Positions 15,971-23,079 of a stretch of 31,162 bases of DNA are shown here, in pieces. A program made the position numbers and the translations under genes. The stretch is from positions 1 through 31,162 of the IMG/VR virus record IMGVR_UViG_3300044627_003494. One strand, given 5' to 3'. Each line of letters begins with the position of its first letter. Position 1 is the first letter of the stretch. Below the pieces are notes generated by a model that was not told the origin of the DNA, made no database searches, and saw only the letters and a program-made list of their open reading frames with translations. Origin of the DNA: a virus.

Positions 15971-17689
15971 ATGATTAAATTCAAGCAGATACGCTGGTCT
16001 AATTTTCTGTCCACAGGACAATATGCTACAACAGTAGACTTGTGTGCTGCAACAACAACACTAATATCAGGCGAAAACGGGGCAGGTAAGAGCACTCTTT
16101 TGGATGCTCTTACTTTTGCCCTGTTTGGTAAACCGTATCGTAACATTAACAAGCCTCAACTTGTAAATTCGGTAAACGAAAAAGCATGTCTTGTTGAACT
16201 TGAATTGGAAATCGGCCCCGACAAGTATGTGATTCGTCGCGGACTTGAGCCTGCTGTGTTTGAAATCTATAAGAATACTAAACTTGTAGACCAAGACGCA
16301 AAGAGTAAAGACTATCAGAAAATGTTTGAAGAACAGGTCTTGAAGATGTCTTACAAGGCGTTCTGTCAGGTTGTTATTCTAGGCTCTGCAAATTATGTTC
16401 CGTTCATGCGATTAACCGCAGCCGAGCGTCGAGCAGTTGTGGAAGCCATTCTTGATATCAATATCTTTTCCACCATGAATACTCTGCTCAAAGGCAAACT
16501 CTCCAAACTAAAGGAAGAGTTGGCTATTACCGAAGCAGACACAAATGTGGAGCGCGAGAAAGTTAGGCTGAATCTAAAGTATCTTGAAAACAAGGACAAG
16601 GATTCCACCGTAGCGGCTGACCAGTGCCGTGCTGATATCGGTAAATGCACGGAAGATGAAGAAGTTCTTATCGCTGCGATTGCTCGTCTTGACAAACAGA
16701 TTGCAGAACGACACGAACAGATTACCGATTCTGATACGGTAAGCAAAAGTATCAATGACCTTGGTGCTATTCACAGGCAACTAAAGGGCAAGATTAAAAC
16801 TATTACAAATGAAATTGAGTTCTATCAGAAGAACGATTCGTGCCCAACCTGCTCGCAACATATTGATCCACTATTCAAATCTAATGTGGTGGATACCAAA
16901 ACAAAGAAGAGCAAAGAAATTGGTGAAGCCGTAGAAGATATACAAGATTCCATGACCAAGGCAAACGAACGCCTTGCGGAAATCAACAGTGTATTAGGCG
17001 AGATTCGCGGATTAGAAACCAAGCGTTCGCAGGCTTCCGCATCACTACAGGCTACCTTATCAAATCGCAAGAAACTTGAGGGTCGCCTAACCGAACTAGA
17101 AACGACCAAGCGAGTGCAAGGCGATGCCGACGAGAAAGAGTTGGCTAAACTACAGGAAGCGTTGCGTGAACTTGAAGACACTCGCAAAGAGATGGTGGAT
17201 GACCAATATTATTACGGTATTGCCTCAGCACTCTTGAAGGATAGTGGTATCAAGAGCAGAATCATCAAGCACTACATTCCAGTCATCAATCAAATTATTA
17301 ATCGTTACCTGAATCAGATGGGGTTATTTGTTTCTTTCAACTTGGACGAAGAGTTTAATGAAACAATCAAGAGCAGACATCGGGACATCTTTACTTACTC
17401 GTCATTCAGCGAAGGCGAAAAGCGTAAGATTGACCTAGCCCTTCTGTTTGCTTGGCGAACCATTGCCAGCCTAAAGAACAGCCTAGACACCAACCTTTTG
17501 ATTATGGATGAGGTGCTAGACGGTAGCCTTGATGATGCTTCTGTTGAATCGTTCCTTGAAATCCTGCGAGGAATTGGTGGCGGAACAAATGCGTTTGTGA
17601 TTTCTCACAAGCCAAAGGAACTGCTAGAAAGCAAGTTCACTAGCCACATCACCTTCGTAAAGAAGAATAACTTCAGTCAGATTGCTTGA
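15971..17689 (+). CDS. gp46: Recombination nuclease subunit gp46 (SbcC/Rad50-like)
   Basis: This 572-residue SMC-type ATPase is the partner of gp47 in end resection. Walker A GENGAGKS is at 34-41. Two long coiled coils flank a zinc-hook apex CPTC (C291, C294), through which two molecules join. The ABC signature SSFSEGEKRK is at 477-486 and Walker B LLIMDEVLD at 509-517. Length matches T4 gp46 (560 aa). There is only a weak GAAG RBS and no good promoter directly upstream. The 3' end overlaps a small minus-strand gene by 17 nt. Confidence 0.95.
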   Translation: MIKFKQIRWSNFLSTGQYATTVDLCAATTTLISGENGAGKSTLLDALTFALFGKPYRNINKPQLVNSVNEKACLVELELEIGPDKYVIRRGLEPAVFEIYKNTKLVDQDAKSKDYQKMFEEQVLKMSYKAFCQVVILGSANYVPFMRLTAAERRAVVEAILDINIFSTMNTLLKGKLSKLKEELAITEADTNVEREKVRLNLKYLENKDKDSTVAADQCRADIGKCTEDEEVLIAAIARLDKQIAERHEQITDSDTVSKSINDLGAIHRQLKGKIKTITNEIEFYQKNDSCPTCSQHIDPLFKSNVVDTKTKKSKEIGEAVEDIQDSMTKANERLAEINSVLGEIRGLETKRSQASASLQATLSNRKKLEGRLTELETTKRVQGDADEKELAKLQEALRELEDTRKEMVDDQYYYGIASALLKDSGIKSRIIKHYIPVINQIINRYLNQMGLFVSFNLDEEFNETIKSRHRDIFTYSSFSEGEKRKIDLALLFAWRTIASLKNSLDTNLLIMDEVLDGSLDDASVESFLEILRGIGGGTNAFVISHKPKELLESKFTSHITFVKKNNFSQIA

Positions 17690-17813
17690 CTTCGAGTTTG
17701 CTCTTCAAGAAGTTTTCAATTTCTCGAATTTTCATCAGGCTAGCCGCTATGTTAGCCCTGTAGTTGGCTAATTCTTGAAGCAAGGCTTGTAGTTCTTGTT
17801 CAGATATACTCAT
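17673..17813 (-). CDS. Small coiled-coil protein antisense to the gp46 3' end
   Basis: This minus-strand frame encodes 46 residues (MSISEQELQALLQELANY..., ending LEVKQSD) with a regular heptad of Leu/Ile, so a short coiled coil. It fills what would otherwise be a gene-free gap after gp46 and overlaps the last 17 nt of that gene tail-to-tail. The start has no RBS, but GTTAAATA ends exactly 5 nt before the ATG, the same spacing as the two other predicted leaderless late starts. Function unknown. Confidence 0.5.
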   Translation of the reverse strand: MSISEQELQALLQELANYRANIAASLMKIREIENFLKSKLEVKQSD

Positions 17814-17818
17814 AAATC

Positions 17819-17826
17819 TATTTAAC
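17819..17826 (-). promoter_or_regulatory. Possible minus-strand late promoter (GTTAAATA)
   Basis: GTTAAATA on the minus strand, 5 nt from the ATG at 17813, back-to-back with the plus-strand CATAAATA. Confidence 0.35.
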
Positions 17827-17833
17827 ATAAATA
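17826..17833 (+). promoter_or_regulatory. Late promoter (CATAAATA)
   Basis: CATAAATA, 19 nt before the ATG at 17853, followed by GAGGAG and GAGGAAA. Confidence 0.6.
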
Positions 17834-17852
17834 GAGGAGTATAGAGGAAAAA

Positions 17853-18314
17853 ATGAAAATATCTATTTTTAAATTTTACAATTTAAATACCGCAAAATTT
17901 GTGTGTGAACAAATCAATAAAATGGGACACACAGCAAAACCATTATCGTCGGGATTTATATCCGTTGAAAGTCCTTTAGACGAGACAGTTACCAATTTTA
18001 TTTTAGAACAAAAGGGAACAGTTGTTGTTAGTGGGCCTACAGTAACTCCCGCCGTATCAAAAATGCTAGGTTCGGCAGGAATGGTTGATAGAAGAAAATT
18101 GCCACCACCTGCAAAACCTCTCAAGTCCCCTCCCACATTTACATCTTCGAAAAAAATAAAAGAAGAAATTAAAAACAATAAACAAACAGAGATTAAAAAA
18201 TCTTCAGAATCTCTTAAAACTTTTGCATTAGAAACTTTAAAGAAACTAGTGGAAAAACAACCGAACAGATTTCCAAAATTAGCAAAAATGTTTGGTATTG
18301 AAATAAAAAAATAA
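17853..18314 (+). CDS. Hypothetical protein with Pro/Lys-rich linker
   Basis: This 153-residue protein is not recognised. Residues 1-65 look like a small alpha/beta domain (KISIFKFYNLNTAKFVCEQI, GFISVESPLDETVTNFILEQ, GTVVVSG). A Pro/Lys-rich linker (LPPPAKPLKSPPTFTSSKK) leads to a basic helical end (LKTFALETLKKLVEKQPNRF). The domain-linker-helix build resembles virion or scaffold-binding proteins, but nothing firm can be said. RBS GAGGAAA. It converges with the minus-strand operon; no clear terminator lies between the two stops. Confidence 0.6.
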   Translation: MKISIFKFYNLNTAKFVCEQINKMGHTAKPLSSGFISVESPLDETVTNFILEQKGTVVVSGPTVTPAVSKMLGSAGMVDRRKLPPPAKPLKSPPTFTSSKKIKEEIKNNKQTEIKKSSESLKTFALETLKKLVEKQPNRFPKLAKMFGIEIKK

Positions 18315-18316
18315 AA

Positions 18317-19000
18317 TCAAATCAATTGCAAAATAGATTTAACGATATCTACTTGGCAATCTATTCTTTTTGCTAAAGTGTAAGAGCCGTCTGCTGGAGT
18401 TTCTATTTGTATGGCGGTTTTGCAGCCCAAATTAACAGCATACTCGCAAAACATTCCTGGTTTTGATTGATATTTTGAATCTTTTGATGTGGGGAAATGA
18501 TTTGTTATTTTTCTTTGAATCATTTCTTCAACTTCAATAGAACTATTCCAGGCATAAAAATAAGAAACAAACCTTTTAGCATCTTCTTGCAAAGACAAAA
18601 AACAGGATTCGCCCAATTTAACTATATCAGAAATATTATTTTGTAAAATTTTTCCTTCATCGGTATTTGCTGAAGGCCAACCACGGTCAACATTTTTTCC
18701 ATCGTAATTTCTGTGTTGACGAGTTAAAAAACATGCTGGCGACACAAATGGAATAAAAGAAGTTTTCGGTAATTGCTGACATAAAATTTTACTTGCATTC
18801 CAACCAGCAGGTTCGTCGCCTTGCCATCCAGAAGTTATAAGAGTTCCGTTTGAATTTTTAGATTCTAACAAAAAAATGCTCTCAGAGTTTAGTTTGCCCA
18901 ATTCACGAACATGATGAGTGTTTTTGGTTAGATAAACAAATTCTGAAATCTCTTTTTCATATTCTCTTAGTTGGTCGCTGTGGTTGAAAAAAGTTTTCAT
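18317..19000 (-). CDS. AstE/M14-like protein with both zinc His replaced by Gln
   Basis: This 227-residue protein has the succinylglutamate desuccinylase / M14 carboxypeptidase layout. LITSGWQGDEPAG is the usual G-x-H-G-D/N-E-P-A-G zinc loop, but with Q60 for His; E63 is kept. RNYDGKNVDRGWP corresponds to the D-x-N-R-x-F-P substrate loop (here D105-R106). FLSLQEDAKRF corresponds to the L-H-E-D zinc loop, with Q138 for His. AIQIETPADGS keeps the Glu (E200) expected of the catalytic base. Both Gln codons are CAA. Either the metal site is altered or the protein is a binding pseudoenzyme. It is last in the minus operon, with ATGA overlap to the gene before it. Confidence 0.6.
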   Translation of the reverse strand: MKTFFNHSDQLREYEKEISEFVYLTKNTHHVRELGKLNSESIFLLESKNSNGTLITSGWQGDEPAGWNASKILCQQLPKTSFIPFVSPACFLTRQHRNYDGKNVDRGWPSANTDEGKILQNNISDIVKLGESCFLSLQEDAKRFVSYFYAWNSSIEVEEMIQRKITNHFPTSKDSKYQSKPGMFCEYAVNLGCKTAIQIETPADGSYTLAKRIDCQVDIVKSILQLI

Positions 19001-19194
19001 TTTTGTTTTCTCGATTGTATTAGTGCTCGGGTTAAAACACTTAGTTCGGATTCGTTAGAGAATGTGGATAGCATGTAATCTTCAGCGGATTTGTCGCCGC
19101 GAAGTATACCGTTAGCCATGCTTGCGAGAATAGCAGAAATTTTTTCTCTGCATTCTTTTGGAGACAGTTTACCCATTCCCTTTACAGATATCAT
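18997..19194 (-). CDS. Small hypothetical protein
   Basis: This 65-residue helical protein (MISVKGMGKLSPKECREKIS... ILASMANGILRGDKSAEDYM) is not recognised. Its ATG follows directly on the stop of the preceding gene (TAAATG), and its own stop overlaps the next start (ATGA), so it is translated as part of the minus-strand operon. Confidence 0.55.
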   Translation of the reverse strand: MISVKGMGKLSPKECREKISAILASMANGILRGDKSAEDYMLSTFSNESELSVLTRALIQSRKQK

Positions 19195-19374
19195 TTACGG
19201 TAAAGCGTCTTTAATAAATGCAGAAATTTTCGCCCAAACTTTGCCAAGGGTTTGCTTTAGAGTATTTGCAGGTTCAACCCACACATAATCCACTTCGTAT
19301 TGAGTGCCCTTGTTAAACTTGATTTTCTTTGCTCCCTTTTTGGAAGCCGTCTTCTTTTTACTTTTCTTTGCCAT
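19195..19374 (-). CDS. Small protein with Lys-rich N-terminus
   Basis: This 59-residue protein begins MAKKSKKKTASKKGAKKIKF, a strongly basic stretch that could bind nucleic acid, followed by a folded-looking YEVDYVWVEPANTLKQTLGK and a hydrophobic helix. The start is set by AAAGGAA upstream of ATG 19374; an in-frame start at 19395 would lie before this RBS and is unlikely. Function unknown. Confidence 0.55.
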   Translation of the reverse strand: MAKKSKKKTASKKGAKKIKFNKGTQYEVDYVWVEPANTLKQTLGKVWAKISAFIKDALP

Positions 19375-19399
19375 GTTAATATTCCTTTCAAACAAGTAG

Positions 19400-19612
19400 T
19401 TATGCTTCTTCTCTTGCCCGCTTATACGAGGTCATGCGACGAAGATTCTTCTTTAGCCAATCGTAAAGCCTGCCTGCTTGGTCATGGTCAAGATACACAT
19501 AGTTCTGACCCCATAAACACAAATGGTTGCTATCTTCATCGTGCTTAATTTCAAATACAGCACCACTCTCTCGGGCTTCGAAACGCCCCTTTGATTCTTT
19601 AATTCTAGACAT
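19400..19612 (-). CDS. Small hypothetical protein
   Basis: This 70-residue protein (MSRIKESKGRFEARESGAVF..., then HLCLWGQNYVYLDHDQAGRL, YDWLKKNLRR) has a beta-rich first half and an amphipathic helical end. AAGGAG stands before the ATG. It is the third gene of the minus operon. Not recognised; it has the look of a small phage early protein. Confidence 0.55.
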   Translation of the reverse strand: MSRIKESKGRFEARESGAVFEIKHDEDSNHLCLWGQNYVYLDHDQAGRLYDWLKKNLRRMTSYKRAREEA

Positions 19613-19623
19613 ACAGACTCCTT

Positions 19624-19980
19624 TTAAACGGTTTTGTAGCCAGCCGCAGTAAGATTAGCCCAAACTTTTCGAGCAAAATCTGTGCTTGTGACAAACGAGC
19701 CAGTAGTTTCAACCGGATACAGGCTGATTTTATCGCCATCTACTTGCATCTCAACAGAAGTTGAACCTATGTTGCTGATGTAAATGGTATTGGTGTATGG
19801 GTCTTTTGCGAATTGTAGAATTCGTTTAATTGCCTGCGGAGTTTCAGGAGAAACCATTGTCCAAGTTTCTGCTCCTTTTGGCGGCAATACTTTTTTAGGA
19901 ACGGGTTGCATATTATGAGTGCCTTTCTTCCAATTATGATACATGTCCACAAACGAATCTCTCATGTATTTATCCCACAT
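19624..19980 (-). CDS. Hypothetical protein
   Basis: This 118-residue protein starts MWDKYMRDSFVDMYHNWKKG. The second half alternates beta-like stretches (NTIYISNIGSTSVEMQVDGD, KISLYPVETTGSFVTSTDF). The start at 19980 is chosen because AAGGAGA lies 8 nt upstream; a more upstream in-frame ATG at 20004 lacks one. It overlaps the preceding gene by 11 nt. Not recognised. Confidence 0.55.
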   Translation of the reverse strand: MWDKYMRDSFVDMYHNWKKGTHNMQPVPKKVLPPKGAETWTMVSPETPQAIKRILQFAKDPYTNTIYISNIGSTSVEMQVDGDKISLYPVETTGSFVTSTDFARKVWANLTAAGYKTV

Positions 19981-20464
19981 ATCTGGTTTCTCCTTGAGCA
20001 ACAAGTACCCAACCCCTTTCCTGCATCACATGCCAGATAGTTCTAGACACCTGAGCAGGGTGTGCAATTGGAGCAAGATGCTTAATTACAATACCTGCCG
20101 TGTTTGTTGGAATAACTTGCAAGTTATCTCCCGCTTTAGGATAATTAGAACGATGAAGAGTTCTCCAACATCGTTCCCAAACCCCCCATTTAAATGGTTT
20201 AGGAGACCAGCCAATCATAGCCGTATTATATTGTGATAATTGAGGTCTATCAATATTGATGTTTATGAACATCACATAAGTCTCTGGAGTGGAAGCACCG
20301 TGAGAATAGTCACGCATAATCCACCACTTGTGTGTGCCCATTTCTTGCATTGCTCGGGCAGAAGGACACCGCCTAGACTGCAAGGATTTTTTAATTATCC
20401 AAAGACAGAATTTTTCTACATTTAAAAATTTAGGTGGTAGGAGTATTTCTTCGTCGTTCATCAT
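19970..20464 (-). CDS. Hypothetical protein, first gene of minus operon
   Basis: This 164-residue protein is unusually rich in Trp, Pro and Arg (KWWIMRDYSHGASTPETYVM, GWSPKPFKWGVWERCWRTLH). It is likely soluble, with no signal peptide. The start MMNDEEILLPPKF is chosen because ATG 20464 lies exactly 6 nt after the TATAAT of a promoter with no RBS. An upstream in-frame extension to 20533 would read through the promoter. Not recognised; the context suggests an early function. Confidence 0.6.
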   Translation of the reverse strand: MMNDEEILLPPKFLNVEKFCLWIIKKSLQSRRCPSARAMQEMGTHKWWIMRDYSHGASTPETYVMFININIDRPQLSQYNTAMIGWSPKPFKWGVWERCWRTLHRSNYPKAGDNLQVIPTNTAGIVIKHLAPIAHPAQVSRTIWHVMQERGWVLVAQGETRYVG

Positions 20465-20470
20465 AAATAC

Positions 20471-20498
20471 ATTATATTGTATATAATCAAAAAAACAA
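20471..20498 (-). promoter_or_regulatory. Minus-strand early promoter, leaderless geometry
   Basis: On the minus strand: TTGTTT (20498-20493), 16-nt spacer, consensus TATAAT (20476-20471), then 6 nt to ATG 20464. Spacer and start distance equal those before uvsY. Confidence 0.65.
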
Positions 20499-20538
20499 TA
20501 AGTTCGATAAAATAATATTAGACCGAAAAACAATTAGT

Positions 20539-20546
20539 AATAAATA
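20539..20546 (+). promoter_or_regulatory. Late promoter (AATAAATA)
   Basis: AATAAATA, 58 nt before the 645-aa virion gene, in the 140-nt divergent region. The leader is the longest in the window and is AT-rich. Confidence 0.5.
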
Positions 20547-20604
20547 TGCTTGATAATACTAATATTTACTTTTTTAAGCATCAATTCTCAAAGGGAGAAC
20601 TCTA

Positions 20605-22542
20605 ATGGCAGAATTCCACTGGATCGGTTCCACAGGCAACAATATAACAAAGTTTTCTTGGAACAACATTAATAACTGGGCAGTCAACACAAATCAAGGA
20701 ATTATTCGTGCCACCACATACGGCAGACTACCACAAGGCAACGATACAGTAAAGATTGGAACAGATCTTCACTGCTTTAGTCCCCTCCTTTACGGAGGTT
20801 ATAGCGGCCCAACAGGAAGTGGGAATACTGCTGGTACTTGGTTCATGGGAGCAACTGCTGGTCATGCAGGACATAGTGAAGTAGGTATGACCGCAGGAGT
20901 CACTGGCGGAGGTGTAATGATGATGATTGCAACCGATGTTCTTGCTGTTGGGGGCCCCGATTCGGTATCGAATGCAGTTAGTTTAAGACTTATTAATAGT
21001 ACTGTTTCTACTGGACAGCCAAATAAGATATTCGGTTCAGACAATATTGATACTGCGGCAGCAAATGCCGGATTGAATTCGGAATCATACTTCTTCCAAG
21101 CCCTTCAAACAGTCAATCCACACGCAAGCGGAATAGCAAATTCTATTCAAGCAATCAGTAATTCGGAAAATAGCAAATATCCATTCCCTTATTTGGGCGG
21201 AGGAATCACAGGAGACATTCTTCGTTACTTGAAGAGTGTATGGGCTATTTCTCTCAAAGGTTACACTGCAGGAGACATCACTGAAAGAGCGGAAAATGCT
21301 TGGGTTGGTGGAGGATGGACGGGAACTGATGCTTCAATTCCAGCAGAAGCAAAAGCAGGCTTGCGAGTTCGTTTAGGAGGAAAGGATTCTATAGGCACAA
21401 GAACTGCTATGCTTGTCTATCCTGGCAATAACGCAACACCACAAAACAGAATTTTCAACTTAGATGTTAACACGGTTGGAGACAAACTTGCCGGTAGCAA
21501 TCAGGTTGTTACAGACATTAAACTTGAAAGTCGTGGAAATCCTATGCACTCTTATGTGTTTAGAACAGGTACTTTCCGTTCTGTGATTTCTCAAGGAGAT
21601 GCGGCTCTGATGTTTGAGGCTTGCACAGCAGGAAGCGTTCAAACCGATTATCACAATTACACATCTGTAGGCCCACAATCAAGAGTTGGCGGATTGGTTA
21701 TTGATACTGAAAATAATGATCCTCGTTATCATCCTTGGGTTCTATATTTCGCAGGTGGAGTAACCTCTGGTGCTAGACAAGCAACATACGGAAGTGCTGC
21801 CGGTAAAATAGATTTGCCTTGGAACAACAAAATACTTGCAAACACAAATCCATCAACTTACAACACCAATTACGCTAAAGGAATGTCAGGATTTACTTGG
21901 TCTACAATGAATCCTCTAATTGGAATTGGTGAATATGGTGGAACTGCTGGCCCAATTTTTGCTACAGCAGAAGCAGTAACAGGATTCTACACCTTTGTTC
22001 CTTCTTTAGAAATGTATTCAAACACTAGAGACGGCTCACCAGATTGGGATAGCACAAGAACTGATTCAGAGAGAGGAGCAGTAACCTCTTATTCTCTAGA
22101 ACTTTTAGGAAATGCTCAGTTAGGTAATGTGCTTGCTCACGGCGCAAATGTGTATTACTCGTCTCGCGGTTTAAATACTGCAACTGTTTACATGGGTGCA
22201 TTAAGAATGCGTGAGGGAGCATCTTTAGATTTCACTAGAAACCCTGACATGGATGCCTTCTTCATAGGTGGTTTCACAGGAACAACCACAGGCACACAAA
22301 TTATTGGCGGTATCTTGGTGGAAGATGATACTTGCACAATCAAACCATCGAAGGGTACACAGTTTGGAAACAGCAAAGTTGTTGGTAGTGATGGTATAGT
22401 AGGAATGGATGCTAGAGCAACTTTATTCTCTCCAAACGCTAATCCAGCATTTAATTCGATTGCTGCTGCGATTGACAGTATCAGATCTGGCGATAACATA
22501 GGATTATCACAAGTTTATATTCCACCAGCAGCAATACCCTAA
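20605..22542 (+). CDS. Large beta-rich virion protein, paralogue of 5683-7395
   Basis: This 645-residue Gly/Ser/Asn/Thr-rich protein opens with FHWIGSTGNNITKFSWNNIN...NW...GRLPQGNDTVKIG and PLLYGGYSGPTGSG, and near the end has GALRMREGASLDF...TTTGTQIIGGILVEDDTCTI. These blocks match the 570-aa protein at 5683 in order and spacing, while the middles diverge. There is no signal peptide or membrane segment. AAGGGAG precedes the ATG. Like its paralogue it is a solo late unit closed by a strong terminator. A fibre, head-decoration or adhesion role fits composition but is inferred. Confidence 0.65.
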   Translation: MAEFHWIGSTGNNITKFSWNNINNWAVNTNQGIIRATTYGRLPQGNDTVKIGTDLHCFSPLLYGGYSGPTGSGNTAGTWFMGATAGHAGHSEVGMTAGVTGGGVMMMIATDVLAVGGPDSVSNAVSLRLINSTVSTGQPNKIFGSDNIDTAAANAGLNSESYFFQALQTVNPHASGIANSIQAISNSENSKYPFPYLGGGITGDILRYLKSVWAISLKGYTAGDITERAENAWVGGGWTGTDASIPAEAKAGLRVRLGGKDSIGTRTAMLVYPGNNATPQNRIFNLDVNTVGDKLAGSNQVVTDIKLESRGNPMHSYVFRTGTFRSVISQGDAALMFEACTAGSVQTDYHNYTSVGPQSRVGGLVIDTENNDPRYHPWVLYFAGGVTSGARQATYGSAAGKIDLPWNNKILANTNPSTYNTNYAKGMSGFTWSTMNPLIGIGEYGGTAGPIFATAEAVTGFYTFVPSLEMYSNTRDGSPDWDSTRTDSERGAVTSYSLELLGNAQLGNVLAHGANVYYSSRGLNTATVYMGALRMREGASLDFTRNPDMDAFFIGGFTGTTTGTQIIGGILVEDDTCTIKPSKGTQFGNSKVVGSDGIVGMDARATLFSPNANPAFNSIAAAIDSIRSGDNIGLSQVYIPPAAIP

Positions 22543-22570
22543 TAATTAAATATCATAAATTTAAATTTGT

Positions 22571-22600
22571 AAAAACGACGAGGAAACTCGTCGTTTTTAT
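22571..22600 (+). terminator. Rho-independent terminator with GAAA tetraloop
   Basis: AAAAACGACGAG (22571-22582), GAAA loop, CTCGTCGTTTTT (22587-22598): a perfect 12-bp stem. Flanking A and T runs would let it work in both directions. Confidence 0.92.
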
Positions 22601-22638
22601 TTTATAAAAATATCTGATAAAAAAATATCATATATGAA

Positions 22639-22666
22639 TTGACAGAACGGCAATTTGCGGTATATT
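22639..22666 (+). promoter_or_regulatory. Early sigma70-like promoter, leaderless geometry
   Basis: TTGACA (22639-22644), 16-nt spacer, TATATT (22661-22666), then 6 nt to ATG 22673. It heads the operon 22673-24947. Confidence 0.7.
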
Positions 22667-22672
22667 AACTGT

Positions 22673-22894
22673 ATGCCTAAGCGCGTTCTAGACCGATTTG
22701 ATATGGAAGCCGAGCGTGAGTCTGCTGCTATTCGCCGACTTGCTCCACATATCTGCAAACCATTCGGTTGGAATCGTGGCATTCTGAAGCAGCGTCGTAT
22801 GCACAAAGATGGCGAAGCCCGTGTTGAGTGCCGAACCATCAAGCAAACTTTTACCCGAGGTTACAATGCGCCCGTGTATCAAGTGCGGGATTGA
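22673..22894 (+). CDS. Small basic hypothetical protein
   Basis: This 73-residue Arg/Lys-rich protein (MPKRVLDRFDMEAERESAAI, then RRLAPHICKPFGWNRGILKQ) has an alpha-helical first half. It is the first gene of the early operon, and its ATG is exactly at the predicted transcription start. A TTG at 22655 lies inside the promoter spacer and is rejected. It overlaps the next gene by 29 nt. Not recognised; nucleic-acid binding is possible from charge. Confidence 0.55.
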   Translation: MPKRVLDRFDMEAERESAAIRRLAPHICKPFGWNRGILKQRRMHKDGEARVECRTIKQTFTRGYNAPVYQVRD

Positions 22895-23078
22895 AATTCC
22901 CGTGATTCGTTTGGAAGCACTTCCACTCACAGAAACTTGTGTGAAGTGTTCTAGCGTTCGCACCTACAAGGGCTTTATGGATTGGCAGCACAAGACTGCA
23001 CCCGACCTTGTAATGGTCAATCCTGATGACAGAGAGAATCTGCGTCGGGCTCAAGCAATTTCTGACCGAAGGAGATAA
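22866..23078 (+). CDS. DksA/TraR-type C4 zinc-finger protein
   Basis: This 70-residue protein starts MRPCIKCGIEIPVIRLEALP and has C4-x2-C7-x17-C25-x2-C28, the spacing and sequence (CxxCG..I...RLEA.P....CvxC) of the DksA/TraR zinc finger. DksA family members bind RNA polymerase through its secondary channel and retune host transcription. The coiled-coil arm of DksA is missing; instead a basic C-terminal tail (DDRENLRRAQAISDRRR) follows. GAGG lies 7 nt before the ATG. An upstream ATG (22809) in frame lacks an RBS. An early host-transcription role is a reasonable inference. Confidence 0.65.
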   Translation: MRPCIKCGIEIPVIRLEALPLTETCVKCSSVRTYKGFMDWQHKTAPDLVMVNPDDRENLRRAQAISDRRR

Positions 23079-23079
23079 C

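Noticed and set aside
16393-17187. Long antisense frames in gp46
   Set aside because: Composition shadows of the coiled-coil codons; gp46 motifs are intact on the plus strand.
20546-20580. ATGCTT...AAGCAT inverted repeat as terminator or operator
   Set aside because: Only 6 bp with a 24-nt AT-rich loop; weak and expected by chance.
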